Positions 27,185 through 35,930 of a stretch of 64,000 nt of DNA are shown piece by piece. How positions within the stretch are numbered: the first letter of the stretch is position 1; every line of letters begins with the position of its first letter. Both the position numbers and the translations under genes were made by a program. Below the pieces are notes generated by a model. The model had not been told where the DNA came from and made no database searches. It saw only the letters and a list, made by a program, of their open reading frames with translations. Source of the DNA: Alteripontixanthobacter maritimus (GTDB lineage: Bacteria > Pseudomonadota > Alphaproteobacteria > Sphingomonadales > Sphingomonadaceae); the NCBI RefSeq assembly GCF_003340475.1, contig NZ_QBKA01000002.1:1621501-1685500 (forward strand). The letters are read 5' to 3'.

Positions 27185-28104
27185 GCGCGCTCGACCTTGG
27201 CCAGCAGACCCGCGTCAAACTGTCCAACGGCATCGAGCTCGATGTGCTGGATACCGGCACGCCGACTGGTATGGACGGCGCGGGCGAAACGCTGATCTTC
27301 CTCCACGGCTTTCCCGAAAGCCATCGGACATGGCGGCACCAGATCGCCCATTTTCGGGATCGCTACCGCTGCATCGCGCCCGATCAGCGCGGCTATCGCG
27401 GATCGTCCAACCCGCAGGAACCGGACGCTTACACGCCGGACAAGCTGATCGGCGATGTCTTTCTGCTCGCGGACGCGCTGGGTGTGGGGAAGTTCACCAT
27501 TGTCGGGCACGACTGGGGCGGCGCGATTGCGTGGGGTGTGGCGTTGCTCGGGCAAGGCATCCGGGTCGAACGCGCGATCATCGCCAATGCCCCCCATCCG
27601 GCCATTTTCGGCAAGCTGCTCCACACCCATCCTGGCCAGCGCGAAGCGAGCCAGTATATTCGCGCCTTCCGCGATCCAGCGAATGACCCCCAAACGCGTG
27701 AGCACGGTCTGAAGTGGATACTGCAAAAAGTGGTGAAGTGGGATCGCCCCGGCGAGATGGAGCCAGAGGAACGCGATACTCTGCTAGAAGAATGGCGCAA
27801 TCCGGATACCGCCATTGCGATGCTGAACTGGTACAGGGCAAGCCCTATCGAAGTACCGGCGATGGACGAACCGTTCGAACTGCCCGCAACCTATGCCGCA
27901 CCTGTTTTGCCCAAGCTATCCATTCCCACATTGGTCATCTGGGCACTGGACGACCTGGCTCTACCGCCGGAAAATCTGGACGGTATGGAAGACATAATCG
28001 ACGACCTGACTATCGTGAAAGTACCCGATTGCGGGCATTTCGTCCCGTGGGAGGCGCCCGATGCAGTCAATGCAGCGATGGATACATTTCTGGCAGGGAT
28101 CTAA
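27181..28104 (+). CDS. Alpha/beta hydrolase, epoxide hydrolase-like
   Basis: A 307-residue hydrolase. HGFPESHRTW is the epoxide-hydrolase oxyanion motif and GHDWGGAIAW the nucleophile elbow with Asp rather than Ser. CGHFVPWE holds the catalytic His. Asp as nucleophile fits epoxide hydrolases or haloalkane dehalogenases. It starts with GTG at 27181, overlapping the SDR stop as GTGA. It is last in the BolA-pirin-SDR-hydrolase unit. Confidence 0.92.
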   Translation: MSALDLGQQTRVKLSNGIELDVLDTGTPTGMDGAGETLIFLHGFPESHRTWRHQIAHFRDRYRCIAPDQRGYRGSSNPQEPDAYTPDKLIGDVFLLADALGVGKFTIVGHDWGGAIAWGVALLGQGIRVERAIIANAPHPAIFGKLLHTHPGQREASQYIRAFRDPANDPQTREHGLKWILQKVVKWDRPGEMEPEERDTLLEEWRNPDTAIAMLNWYRASPIEVPAMDEPFELPATYAAPVLPKLSIPTLVIWALDDLALPPENLDGMEDIIDDLTIVKVPDCGHFVPWEAPDAVNAAMDTFLAGI

Positions 28105-28146
28105 ATTCGGCTTTGCAAGCTGGATTCGGCTCTCCCCCCCTTTTTC

Positions 28147-28241
28147 CGCTCATCCTGAGATTGTCGAAGGATTGTCCTTAGCTTTCGGCACTTGCGTCAG
28201 CAAAAGAGAAATACGATCCTTCGACAAGTTCAGGATGAGCG
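28147..28241. repeat. Intergenic inverted-repeat element with 26-base arms
   Basis: Arms at 28147-28172 and 28216-28241 are complementary at 24 of 26 positions and flank a 43-base centre. The core half reads TCATCCTGAG then TTGTCGAAGGAT. I recall the same kind of sequence as a dispersed intergenic palindrome in sphingomonad genomes, which makes this a candidate REP- or MITE-like element. It lies between convergent genes and could also end transcription from either side. No transposase or target duplication is visible. Confidence 0.8.
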
Positions 28242-28300
28242 GGTCTGGTGCACTGGTGTCGTTTGTCAGACACTGTCGATCTGACCTATCCAGACGTTCC

Positions 28301-29383
28301 CTACTCGCCGAACCAGTCCACCCATACCCCATGCGGGTTGGATTGGGCCAGCAGCACATCTTCCGCCCCGCCCGGCCAGTAGCGAACGCGCAGTTCATGG
28401 GCGAAGGTCCGGCGGTTGGTTTCCAGCGTCAGCCAGGCGAGCGGGCCACCGGCGGTTGCGCGGGTGGCTGCCTGGGCGACGGCACGGGTGATCCGTTCGC
28501 GGCCCTCTGGCGGAAGGTATTGCCAAACGATGGAATGGAACAGCACCCGGGTGACGCCCGTTTGGGACGGCCGCGCGAGTTCGCGCTCGACCCAATCCTC
28601 GCCCGACATCCGCTCCACATTCGGCGCGCGTTCGGTAGCCATCGCGATCGCCGCGTCGATCCGGCCCATTCGCGCGGTCATTTCGGGCCAGACGTAACTC
28701 TTCAACCGCATGGCCGCTTCCGGATCCGTCAAGTCTACGGGCGCAACATCGCACCCCCTGATCGAGGCGATCTCTACATCGACGGCGGGCGGCGGGTTAC
28801 CGCGCCATTCCGGCGCAATCAGCACGGGCGATTTTGCCGGCCCCACGGTCACGCCGCCAAGATCGTAGCGGTAGCGGTCCATCATCGTATTCACGCCCGC
28901 GCTGGCACCCAGTTCCAGCATTTCGAAACGTGCCGGCACCCTCTCGGCCAGCCATAACAGGCCCGCCATTATACTGGCGGATCGCCCGGCCTCGTTCGTC
29001 TGCGGAGGTCCGTCGAGCCACGGCAGAAGGCGCGTGTCGTAAGTCTGGACCAGTTCGCAGACCAGCTCGTCCACCGCAGCCTGCCGTGTCAGCCGCCCGG
29101 CATAGACTTCCTCCAACCGCCGGTCCTCTCCCGTTACCAGCAAATTGTGCAGGCCGCCGTGGATACGCAGCGGCATCGCGTCTTCCAGGGTCAGCCCCTG
29201 CCAGTTCGTCATTCTGCGGCCGACCGCGGTTTCGCTGTCCAGCACCGGTAGCAAGGCGCGGATCACACGGGCGGTGCCGGGCGCGCCGCCGTTCTCGGCA
29301 TGTCGCGCCTGCCACTCGATAGCCTCGGGAACGCTCGCCATATGCATCACCGGTGCGTCGTTTGTGTCGCTGCGTGCTGCCAT
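28301..29383 (-). CDS. DUF2332 family protein
   Basis: A 360-residue cytoplasmic protein. FEMLELGASAGVNTMMDRYR is the conserved DUF2332 segment and looks like a methyltransferase-type glycine loop, and GVTRVLFHSIVWQYLPP follows. The function of the family is unknown. ATG at 29381-29383, divergent from hisG with 44 bases between. Confidence 0.85.
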   Translation of the reverse strand: MAARSDTNDAPVMHMASVPEAIEWQARHAENGGAPGTARVIRALLPVLDSETAVGRRMTNWQGLTLEDAMPLRIHGGLHNLLVTGEDRRLEEVYAGRLTRQAAVDELVCELVQTYDTRLLPWLDGPPQTNEAGRSASIMAGLLWLAERVPARFEMLELGASAGVNTMMDRYRYDLGGVTVGPAKSPVLIAPEWRGNPPPAVDVEIASIRGCDVAPVDLTDPEAAMRLKSYVWPEMTARMGRIDAAIAMATERAPNVERMSGEDWVERELARPSQTGVTRVLFHSIVWQYLPPEGRERITRAVAQAATRATAGGPLAWLTLETNRRTFAHELRVRYWPGGAEDVLLAQSNPHGVWVDWFGE

Positions 29384-29427
29384 CTCGCGTTGCCCTTTTG
29401 CTGGCCAGTCCCTAAGTCGCGCCGGAC

Positions 29428-30081
29428 ATGGATACCGCGCTGACTTTCGCCATACCCAAGGGCCGCATTCTGGACGAGGCGTTGCCTGTTATGGCGCGTG
29501 CCGGAATCGTGCCGGAAGATGCCTTCCACGACAAGGCCAACCGCAGCCTGACCTTCGGCACCACGCGGCCGGACATGAATCTGATCCGGGTGCGCGCCTT
29601 CGACGTGGCGACATTTGTGGCGCATGGCGCAGCGCAGGCTGGCATTGTGGGATCGGACGTGATCGAGGAGTTCGATTATTCGGACCTTTATGCCCCCGTC
29701 GATCTCGATATCGGGCATTGCCGCTTGTCCCTCGCCAGCCCTGCCGGCGGCTCTGTGCCCGTGGTGGGCAACACCCATGCAAGGGTTGCAACCAAATACC
29801 CCAATCTCACGCGTCGCCATTTCGAGAAGCTCGGCGTGCAGGCCGAATGCGTCAAGCTGAACGGAGCGATGGAGATCGCCCCCAGCCTCGGGCTGGCAGG
29901 CCAGATCGTCGATCTCGTATCGAGCGGGCAGACGCTGAAGGATAACGGGTTGGTGGAAACCGATCGCATCATCGACATATCAGCCCGGTTGATCGTCAAC
30001 CGTGCCGCCCTCAAAACCGATCGGCGTGTGGCTGAGCTGGTGGAGGCATTTCGCGGTGCCATCGCGGAAGGTGCCGCCTGA
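29428..30081 (+). CDS. hisG: ATP phosphoribosyltransferase, short form
   Basis: A 217-residue HisG, first enzyme of histidine synthesis. [14 protein letters not shown] is the N-terminal motif, and [16 protein letters not shown]-like sequence ([16 protein letters not shown]) the phosphate-binding end of the catalytic domain. It lacks the C-terminal regulatory domain of long-form HisG and so should need the HisS-like partner HisZ, which is not in the window. The stop and the hisD start overlap as TGATG. Confidence 0.96.
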   Translation: MDTALTFAIPKGRILDEALPVMARAGIVPEDAFHDKANRSLTFGTTRPDMNLIRVRAFDVATFVAHGAAQAGIVGSDVIEEFDYSDLYAPVDLDIGHCRLSLASPAGGSVPVVGNTHARVATKYPNLTRRHFEKLGVQAECVKLNGAMEIAPSLGLAGQIVDLVSSGQTLKDNGLVETDRIIDISARLIVNRAALKTDRRVAELVEAFRGAIAEGAA

Positions 30082-31370
30082 TGCGCCGTCTCAATACCGC
30101 CGATGACGGCTTCGAAAAGGCGTTCGCCCGCGTCGTCGACCAGCGGCGGGAAACCGCCGACGATGTAGCACAGGATGTGCGCGGCATACTCGGCACGGTG
30201 CGGATGCGCGGTGATGCGGCGCTGGCCGAATATACCGCCCGTTTCGATCATCACGATTTGGCGACGCCGGACGATTGGCGAATTGAGGCCGGGGCCTGCG
30301 AACAGGCCTATGCCGAACTCGATGCGGAATTGCGCGACGCCCTGGACTTGGCCGCTGCCCGCATCCGCGACTATCACACGGCGCAGCTTCCCGAAGACCG
30401 CGACTATACAGACGATGCCGGTGTCAGGCTGGGCGCGAAATGGACCGCTGTCGATGCGGCCGGTCTGTATGTGCCGGGCGGCCGGGCGGCGTACCCGTCA
30501 TCCCTGCTGATGAACGCAATCCCCGCGCGCGTCGCCGGGGTAGAGCGGTTGGTGGTCGTGACGCCGACGCCCCATGGCAAGATCAATCCATTGGTACTGG
30601 CCGCCGCGCATATTGCGGGTGTGGACGAATTGTGGCGCATCGGCGGGGCGCAAGCGGTGGGCGCGGTTGCCTATGGAACGGACCGGATTGCCCGTGTCGA
30701 TGTGGTAACCGGCCCCGGCAATGCATGGGTCGCAGAGGCCAAGCGCCAGCTTTACGGCGTGGTCGGCATCGACATGGTTGCCGGTCCAAGCGAAATCCTT
30801 GTGGTCGCCGACGGTGCGAACGATCCGGACTGGATCGCTGCCGACCTGCTGAGCCAGGCCGAACACGATCCCACCAGCCAGTCCATTCTGATTACCGACG
30901 ATGCGAAATTCGCCGACCAGGTGGAAGATTGCGTGGACTTGCAGACCAGCACGCTGTCGACCGCAAAAATTGCGCGCGAAAGCTGGAACGCGAACGGCGT
31001 CATCATCGTGGTGCGCGATATGGCCGAGGCGCCTGCGCTCGCCAACCGGCTGGCGGCGGAACACGTGGAACTGGCAATCGATGGACCGGAAGCGATGTTC
31101 GCGCATATCCGTCATGCGGGCAGCGTCTTTCTGGGCCGGAACACGCCCGAAGCTATCGGCGATTACGTTGCCGGACCGAACCATGTATTACCAACCGGAC
31201 GGCGCGCCCGTTTCGCCAGCGGACTGTCGGTACTGGACTTCATGAAACGCACCAGCTTCATCTCGGTGAGCGACGAAGGGCTTGCCGCCATCGGACCCGC
31301 CGCCGTCACCCTCGCTCGCGCCGAAGGGCTTCCTGCCCATGCCAAATCCGTGGAGTTGCGGCTGAAATGA
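30081..31370 (+). CDS. hisD: Histidinol dehydrogenase
   Basis: A 429-residue NAD-dependent zinc enzyme performing the last two steps of histidine synthesis. LYVPGGRAAYPSSLLMNAIPA, VTGPGNAWVAEAKRQL, AGPSEILVVAD and LSQAEHDPTSQS are HisD motifs, the last containing a zinc ligand His. It is translationally coupled to hisG and to nusB (ATGA). Confidence 0.97.
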   Translation: MRRLNTADDGFEKAFARVVDQRRETADDVAQDVRGILGTVRMRGDAALAEYTARFDHHDLATPDDWRIEAGACEQAYAELDAELRDALDLAAARIRDYHTAQLPEDRDYTDDAGVRLGAKWTAVDAAGLYVPGGRAAYPSSLLMNAIPARVAGVERLVVVTPTPHGKINPLVLAAAHIAGVDELWRIGGAQAVGAVAYGTDRIARVDVVTGPGNAWVAEAKRQLYGVVGIDMVAGPSEILVVADGANDPDWIAADLLSQAEHDPTSQSILITDDAKFADQVEDCVDLQTSTLSTAKIARESWNANGVIIVVRDMAEAPALANRLAAEHVELAIDGPEAMFAHIRHAGSVFLGRNTPEAIGDYVAGPNHVLPTGRRARFASGLSVLDFMKRTSFISVSDEGLAAIGPAAVTLARAEGLPAHAKSVELRLK

Positions 31371-31828
31371 ATTCCCCAAAACGTTCCCAGGCCCGCTCTG
31401 CCGCGCGCCTTGCTGCCGTACAGGCGCTGTACCAATTACATATGGAAGGCACCGCCATGACGCGGTTGCTCGATGAATTTCATCAGCACCGCCTGGGCCG
31501 CGAGATCGAGGATGGCGAACATTACGCCGATGCCGAAGTGGAGTTTTTCGACGATCTGGTGACGGGCGTTGCAGCGCGGCGCGAAGAAATCGACGCTGCC
31601 CTGACCGCGAAGCTGGCGGGCGGCTGGACCCTCGCCCGGATGGACAAGACCATGCTGCAGGTCCTGCGCGCCGGAGCCTACGAACTGATGGCCCGCGCAG
31701 ACGTACCTTTGGGCACCGCCATCAGCGAGTACGTGGATGTCGCCAAAGCCTTTTTCGACGACCGCGAAGCGAAGTTTGTCAACGGCATCCTCGATGCGGT
31801 AGCAAAGGAAGCACGCAAACCAGATTAA
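31367..31828 (+). CDS. nusB: Transcription antitermination factor NusB
   Basis: A 153-residue all-helical RNA-binding protein. RSAARLAAVQALYQLHMEG at the N-terminus and PLGTAISEYVDVAKAFFDD near the end are NusB motifs. It binds boxA RNA with NusE for rRNA antitermination. Start ATG at 31367 overlaps hisD stop. Its linkage to histidine genes is common in sphingomonads. Confidence 0.95.
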   Translation: MNSPKRSQARSAARLAAVQALYQLHMEGTAMTRLLDEFHQHRLGREIEDGEHYADAEVEFFDDLVTGVAARREEIDAALTAKLAGGWTLARMDKTMLQVLRAGAYELMARADVPLGTAISEYVDVAKAFFDDREAKFVNGILDAVAKEARKPD

Positions 31829-31881
31829 TGCGCGGTTCATCTACCGACATGTCTTAATCTTGAAAACATGGGAGAATTGAC

Positions 31882-32427
31882 ATGCGCCGGACTTCTTTGA
31901 TCGCTTTTGCAACAGTTGGAATAATGATTGTTCCTGCCGCAACGGTTTCCGCGCAGGGTGTCGATACCCCCGGTGATGCCTTCCGCTCCGGCCCGGCCAG
32001 TGCGTTTGCCAGCCGTCCGGCGGACGCACTTGCTTATGGCGGGACATGGGGCAGCAAGGCAGGCGCCGAATTTGATCGCGAGTGGACAAACTACAAAGCC
32101 CTGCAGCGAAGCCGCGACGCTACAGCCATCGCGCAGTTCCTGGTGGAAAAGGCGAAGGATGGCCGCGTCTGGGCCATGCGCGAGGCTGGCGCGTTTTATG
32201 CCGGACGCTTTGGCTTGGCCAACCATCCGGACAAGGCGCTGTACTGGTTCCATCAGGCCGCTATCAACGGTGACGAACAGGCTGCTGCAGTTGTCGGCAC
32301 CGCATTCGCCCGCGGTATTGTGGTCGAACAGGATGAGCAGCTCGCGCGGTTCTGGTTGCAACGCGCTATCGACGGCGATGACCGCAAGACCCGCCTTGAT
32401 GCCGCGAAAGTGCTGGCTTCGCTCTAA
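31882..32427 (+). CDS. Secreted Sel1-repeat-like protein
   Basis: A 181-residue protein with a cleavable signal peptide (residues 1-25, ending VSAQ). The mature part includes AGRFGLANHPDKALYWFHQA and GIVVEQDEQLARFWLQRA, which are two Sel1-like helical repeats; these usually mediate protein contacts. It has its own ATG with GGGAGAATTG just upstream. The partner is unknown. It lies between nusB and thiL. Confidence 0.8.
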   Translation: MRRTSLIAFATVGIMIVPAATVSAQGVDTPGDAFRSGPASAFASRPADALAYGGTWGSKAGAEFDREWTNYKALQRSRDATAIAQFLVEKAKDGRVWAMREAGAFYAGRFGLANHPDKALYWFHQAAINGDEQAAAVVGTAFARGIVVEQDEQLARFWLQRAIDGDDRKTRLDAAKVLASL

Positions 32428-32487
32428 ACGGTCAAACCCGCGTGAACAGTATTGGCGGCCCTTGCCGCGTCGGGTAGATGGCGGCGC

Positions 32488-33381
32488 ATGCCGTCCTTCG
32501 ACGAACGTACATTTATCGCTGCGCTGCGCGGCATTGCGAACCATCCGGCCGCGCGCGGGCTGGGTGATGATGCCGCTGCGCTGGAGTTTGGCGGCGAGAC
32601 GCTGATCCTGACGCATGACGTGATGGTGGAAGGGGTGCACTATCTCGCTTCGCAGGACATGGCCGATGTCGCGTGGAAGCTGGTGGCGACCAACCTGTCC
32701 GATCTCGCTGCGATGGGCGCGCAACCCATGGGCGTGTTGCTCGGCCATATGCTGGGGCGGGACGATGCGGCGTTCATCGAGGGATTGCGGCAAGCGCTCA
32801 CGGTGTTCGGTGTTGCACTCCTTGGCGGCGATACGGTCGGGTCCGGAAACGAAAACACCCCGCGCGCGCACGGGCTGACCGCTATCGGACGCGCAACCCA
32901 TACACCTGCCCCCTCGCGCAGCGGCGCGCAGATAGGCGACATCATCTGGCTGTCCGGCCCGGTGGGTGCGGCGATGATGGGTTTCGAAGCAGTCCGTGAC
33001 GCGACGGGCGAACCGAGCGGCGCTTTCCGCCGGCCCGTTCCGCTGCTTGACGAAGGCCGTGCGCTTGCCCCCCATGTCACCGCCATGATGGACGTTTCTG
33101 ACGGGCTGCTGCTGGACGCCACACGGCTGGCGGAAGCGAGCGGCGTAACCCTCTCGCTCGACCGGATGGCGGTGCCCCTAAGCGCGCCCGAGGCTCGGCG
33201 GGACGATGCCTTGCGCTGGGGCGATGATTACCAACTGCTTGTGACAATTCCCCGAGGCGTCGAGCCTCCCATACCGATGCACGCCATCGGCACGGTCGTC
33301 GCCGCATCCGATGTGCCGCTCTTGCTTGATGGCCAGCCCCCTGCCCTTGGAACGTCGCTCGGCTACGAGCATGGGACATAG
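32488..33381 (+). CDS. thiL: Thiamine-monophosphate kinase
   Basis: A 297-residue ATP-binding protein. GLGDDAAAL, ATNLSDLAAMGAQPMGVLL, LLGGDTVGS and MMDVSDGLLLDATRLAEASG are ThiL motifs coordinating Mg and ATP. It makes thiamine diphosphate. The ATG at 32488 (MPSFDERTF) is preferred to an earlier open frame. A 125-base gap then precedes hppA. Confidence 0.95.
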   Translation: MPSFDERTFIAALRGIANHPAARGLGDDAAALEFGGETLILTHDVMVEGVHYLASQDMADVAWKLVATNLSDLAAMGAQPMGVLLGHMLGRDDAAFIEGLRQALTVFGVALLGGDTVGSGNENTPRAHGLTAIGRATHTPAPSRSGAQIGDIIWLSGPVGAAMMGFEAVRDATGEPSGAFRRPVPLLDEGRALAPHVTAMMDVSDGLLLDATRLAEASGVTLSLDRMAVPLSAPEARRDDALRWGDDYQLLVTIPRGVEPPIPMHAIGTVVAASDVPLLLDGQPPALGTSLGYEHGT

Positions 33382-33506
33382 CGCGCCGACATTGCTCACC
33401 ATCAGCAAAGCGCTTGCATCGCAAGCCTGCCTGCCATAGCCACCGGCACTTGCATGACCTGCAATAGCGGGCATCGAGGATAATCTATCAAAGGGAGGGG
33501 GGATCT

Positions 33507-35693
33507 GTGAATCTCGTACTTATCTCAATCGGGCTCGGTTTACTCGCCATCGTGTATGGCTTCGTAACCAGCCGCCAAGTGCTCAATTCGGGTGCCGGCA
33601 ATGAACGTATGCAGGAAATTGCGGGCGCGATCCGCGAAGGTGCGCAGGCCTATCTCAAACGCCAATACACCACCATCGCCATCGTCGGCGTGGTGGTTGC
33701 TATCCTCGTCTACCTCTTCCTCGATATGCCGCGCGGCGGCGCGCCTATTTCTGCAATCGGTTTTCTGATCGGCTCGATCCTGTCTGGCGTGGCAGGCTTT
33801 ATCGGAATGAACATTTCGGTTCAGTCCAACGTCCGTACGGCTGCGGCCGCGCAAAGCGGGCTGCAGCAAGGCCTCACGCTGGCGTTCCGCGCCGGTGCGA
33901 TCACCGGTATGCTGGTGGCTGGCCTCGCGCTGCTGTCGATTGCCGGGTTTTTCTATGTGCTGACGGCGGTCATGGGTCTTCCCGCAAACGACCGCGAAGT
34001 AATTGACGCATTGGTGGCGCTTGCCTTCGGTGCTTCGCTCATTTCCATTTTCGCGCGGCTAGGCGGCGGTATCTTTACCAAAGCGGCCGATGTTGGCGCC
34101 GATCTGGTGGGCAAGGTCGAGGCGGGCATTCCCGAGGATGATCCCCGCAACCCCGCCGTGATCGCCGACAACGTTGGCGACAATGTCGGCGACTGCGCCG
34201 GTATGGCCGCCGATCTTTTCGAAACCTACGTGGTCACGGTTGGCGCAACGATGGTGCTGACGGCGCTGTTGCTGACGGGCCTTGGCGATCTGCTCATCCC
34301 GATGATGGCGTTGCCGCTGCTGATCGGCGGCGTTTGCATCGTTACCAGCATCATCGGCACTTACGCCGTAAAGCTGGGCAAGAGTGGCAAAGGGGCGACC
34401 AACATTATGGGGGCCATGTACAAGGGCTTCCTGCTGACCGCAGTCCTGTCCATCCCGGCCATCTTCTTCGCCATGTGGCTGGCCCTTGGCGACATGAACA
34501 TGGTCATCGGCGGCGAGAACCTCGCCAATGTTGATCCGGGCGCTCCGCTGGCTGAAGAAGGCACCTCGTCCATCGCCGGGTTCACCGGCTGGTCGCTGTT
34601 CGCCAGCTCCATGGTCGGCCTTGCGCTGACGGGTCTGATCATCTGGATTACCGAATATTACACGGGCACCAATTACCGCCCGGTCCGCTCCATCGCCAAG
34701 GCTTCGGAAACGGGCCACGGCACCAATGTGATCCAGGGTCTGGCTATCAGTCTGGAGTCGACAGCATTGCCAACGCTGATGATCGTGATCGGCATCATCG
34801 TGAGCTACCAGTTCGCCGGCCTCATGGGCATTGCCTATGCCGCGACTTCGATGCTGGCGCTGGCCGGCATGGTCGTGGCGCTGGATGCTTACGGTCCCGT
34901 GACCGACAATGCCGGGGGCATTGCCGAAATGGCGGGCCTTGATGAAAGCGTGCGGGAAAAGACCGACGCGCTGGATGCAGTGGGCAACACCACTAAGGCC
35001 GTGACCAAGGGTTACGCGATCGGTTCCGCCGGCCTTGCCGCGCTGGTGCTGTTTGCCGCCTACACGGCCGATCTGGCGGAGTTCTTCCCCTTGCTCGATG
35101 TCGATTTCAGCCTTGAAAACCCGTACGTCATCGTCGGGCTGCTGCTGGGCGGGCTCTTGCCCTACCTGTTCGCGGCCATGGGCATGACGGCCGTGGGCCG
35201 CGCGGCGGGCGATGTAGTGAAGGACGTGCGTAACCAGTTCGCTAACGACAAGGGCATCATGGAAGGCACCAGTCGTCCCGATTACGCTCGCACGGTTGAC
35301 CTCGTCACCAAGGCGGCGATCAAGGAGATGATCGTTCCATCGCTGCTTCCAGTGCTTGCACCGATCGTGGTCTATTTCGCGATCAACCTCGTTGCAGGCC
35401 AAGCAAACGCTTTCGCTGCGCTGGGTGCTTTGCTGCTGGGCGTGATTGTCGGCGGCCTATTCGTGGCACTGTCCATGACCGCAGGTGGCGGCGCTTGGGA
35501 CAATGCCAAGAAGTACATCGAAGACGGCAATCACGGCGGCAAGGGTTCAGAAGCCCATCACGCAGCCGTCACTGGCGATACCGTGGGCGATCCTTACAAG
35601 GACACCGCGGGTCCGGCCGTGAACCCGATGATCAAGATTACCAATATCGTGGCGCTGCTGTTGCTCGCCGCGCTGGCAGGCGGAGGGGCCTGA
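33507..35693 (+). CDS. hppA: Membrane-bound proton-translocating pyrophosphatase, K+-independent type
   Basis: A 728-residue membrane protein of about 16 helices. The substrate site [20 protein letters not shown] is followed by [13 protein letters not shown]. The position that decides potassium dependence reads GNTTKA (Lys497) and not GNTTAA, the established mark of K+-independent H+-PPases. It pumps protons using pyrophosphate. The start is GTG at 33507 with a strong AAGGGAGG site 11 bases upstream. Confidence 0.97.
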   Translation: MNLVLISIGLGLLAIVYGFVTSRQVLNSGAGNERMQEIAGAIREGAQAYLKRQYTTIAIVGVVVAILVYLFLDMPRGGAPISAIGFLIGSILSGVAGFIGMNISVQSNVRTAAAAQSGLQQGLTLAFRAGAITGMLVAGLALLSIAGFFYVLTAVMGLPANDREVIDALVALAFGASLISIFARLGGGIFTKAADVGADLVGKVEAGIPEDDPRNPAVIADNVGDNVGDCAGMAADLFETYVVTVGATMVLTALLLTGLGDLLIPMMALPLLIGGVCIVTSIIGTYAVKLGKSGKGATNIMGAMYKGFLLTAVLSIPAIFFAMWLALGDMNMVIGGENLANVDPGAPLAEEGTSSIAGFTGWSLFASSMVGLALTGLIIWITEYYTGTNYRPVRSIAKASETGHGTNVIQGLAISLESTALPTLMIVIGIIVSYQFAGLMGIAYAATSMLALAGMVVALDAYGPVTDNAGGIAEMAGLDESVREKTDALDAVGNTTKAVTKGYAIGSAGLAALVLFAAYTADLAEFFPLLDVDFSLENPYVIVGLLLGGLLPYLFAAMGMTAVGRAAGDVVKDVRNQFANDKGIMEGTSRPDYARTVDLVTKAAIKEMIVPSLLPVLAPIVVYFAINLVAGQANAFAALGALLLGVIVGGLFVALSMTAGGGAWDNAKKYIEDGNHGGKGSEAHHAAVTGDTVGDPYKDTAGPAVNPMIKITNIVALLLLAALAGGGA

Positions 35694-35747
35694 CGGCAGA
35701 CGCACAAGCCGCGTGCGGTCCGTCAATGACGGCTCGCTCTTGATCGG

Positions 35748-35781
35748 AAAACCCCGCCCGAAACCATTCGAGCGGGGTTTT
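35748..35781 (+). terminator. Rho-independent terminator after hppA
   Basis: Perfect 10-base arms AAAACCCCGC (35748-35757) and GCGGGGTTTT (35772-35781) enclose a 14-base loop, giving a GC-rich stem ending in T residues. It starts 55 bases after the hppA stop. The symmetric A and T tracts could stop transcription in both directions. Confidence 0.88.
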
Positions 35782-35930
35782 CAGTTGCAGTTCAGGAAAA
35801 ATCCAATATTCATGAGCTTATCGAGCTTTGCAGACGATTAGCTCCCGTCATGCGTGCCGCGTTCTTCTGAACAGCTTGGCCGCAGCGCCGGGGTTTGCGG
35901 GGCATCCAACAGGATGGAATAGGGGTCCAT

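Noticed and set aside
33412-33426. Hairpin GCTTGC-ATC-GCAAGC after thiL
   Set aside because: The stem is short and has no T-tract, so I do not call it a terminator.
34059-35402. 447-codon open frame on the minus strand
   Set aside because: Antisense to hppA, an effect of GC-rich codon bias; the His/Gln/Arg-rich translation has no recognisable domain.
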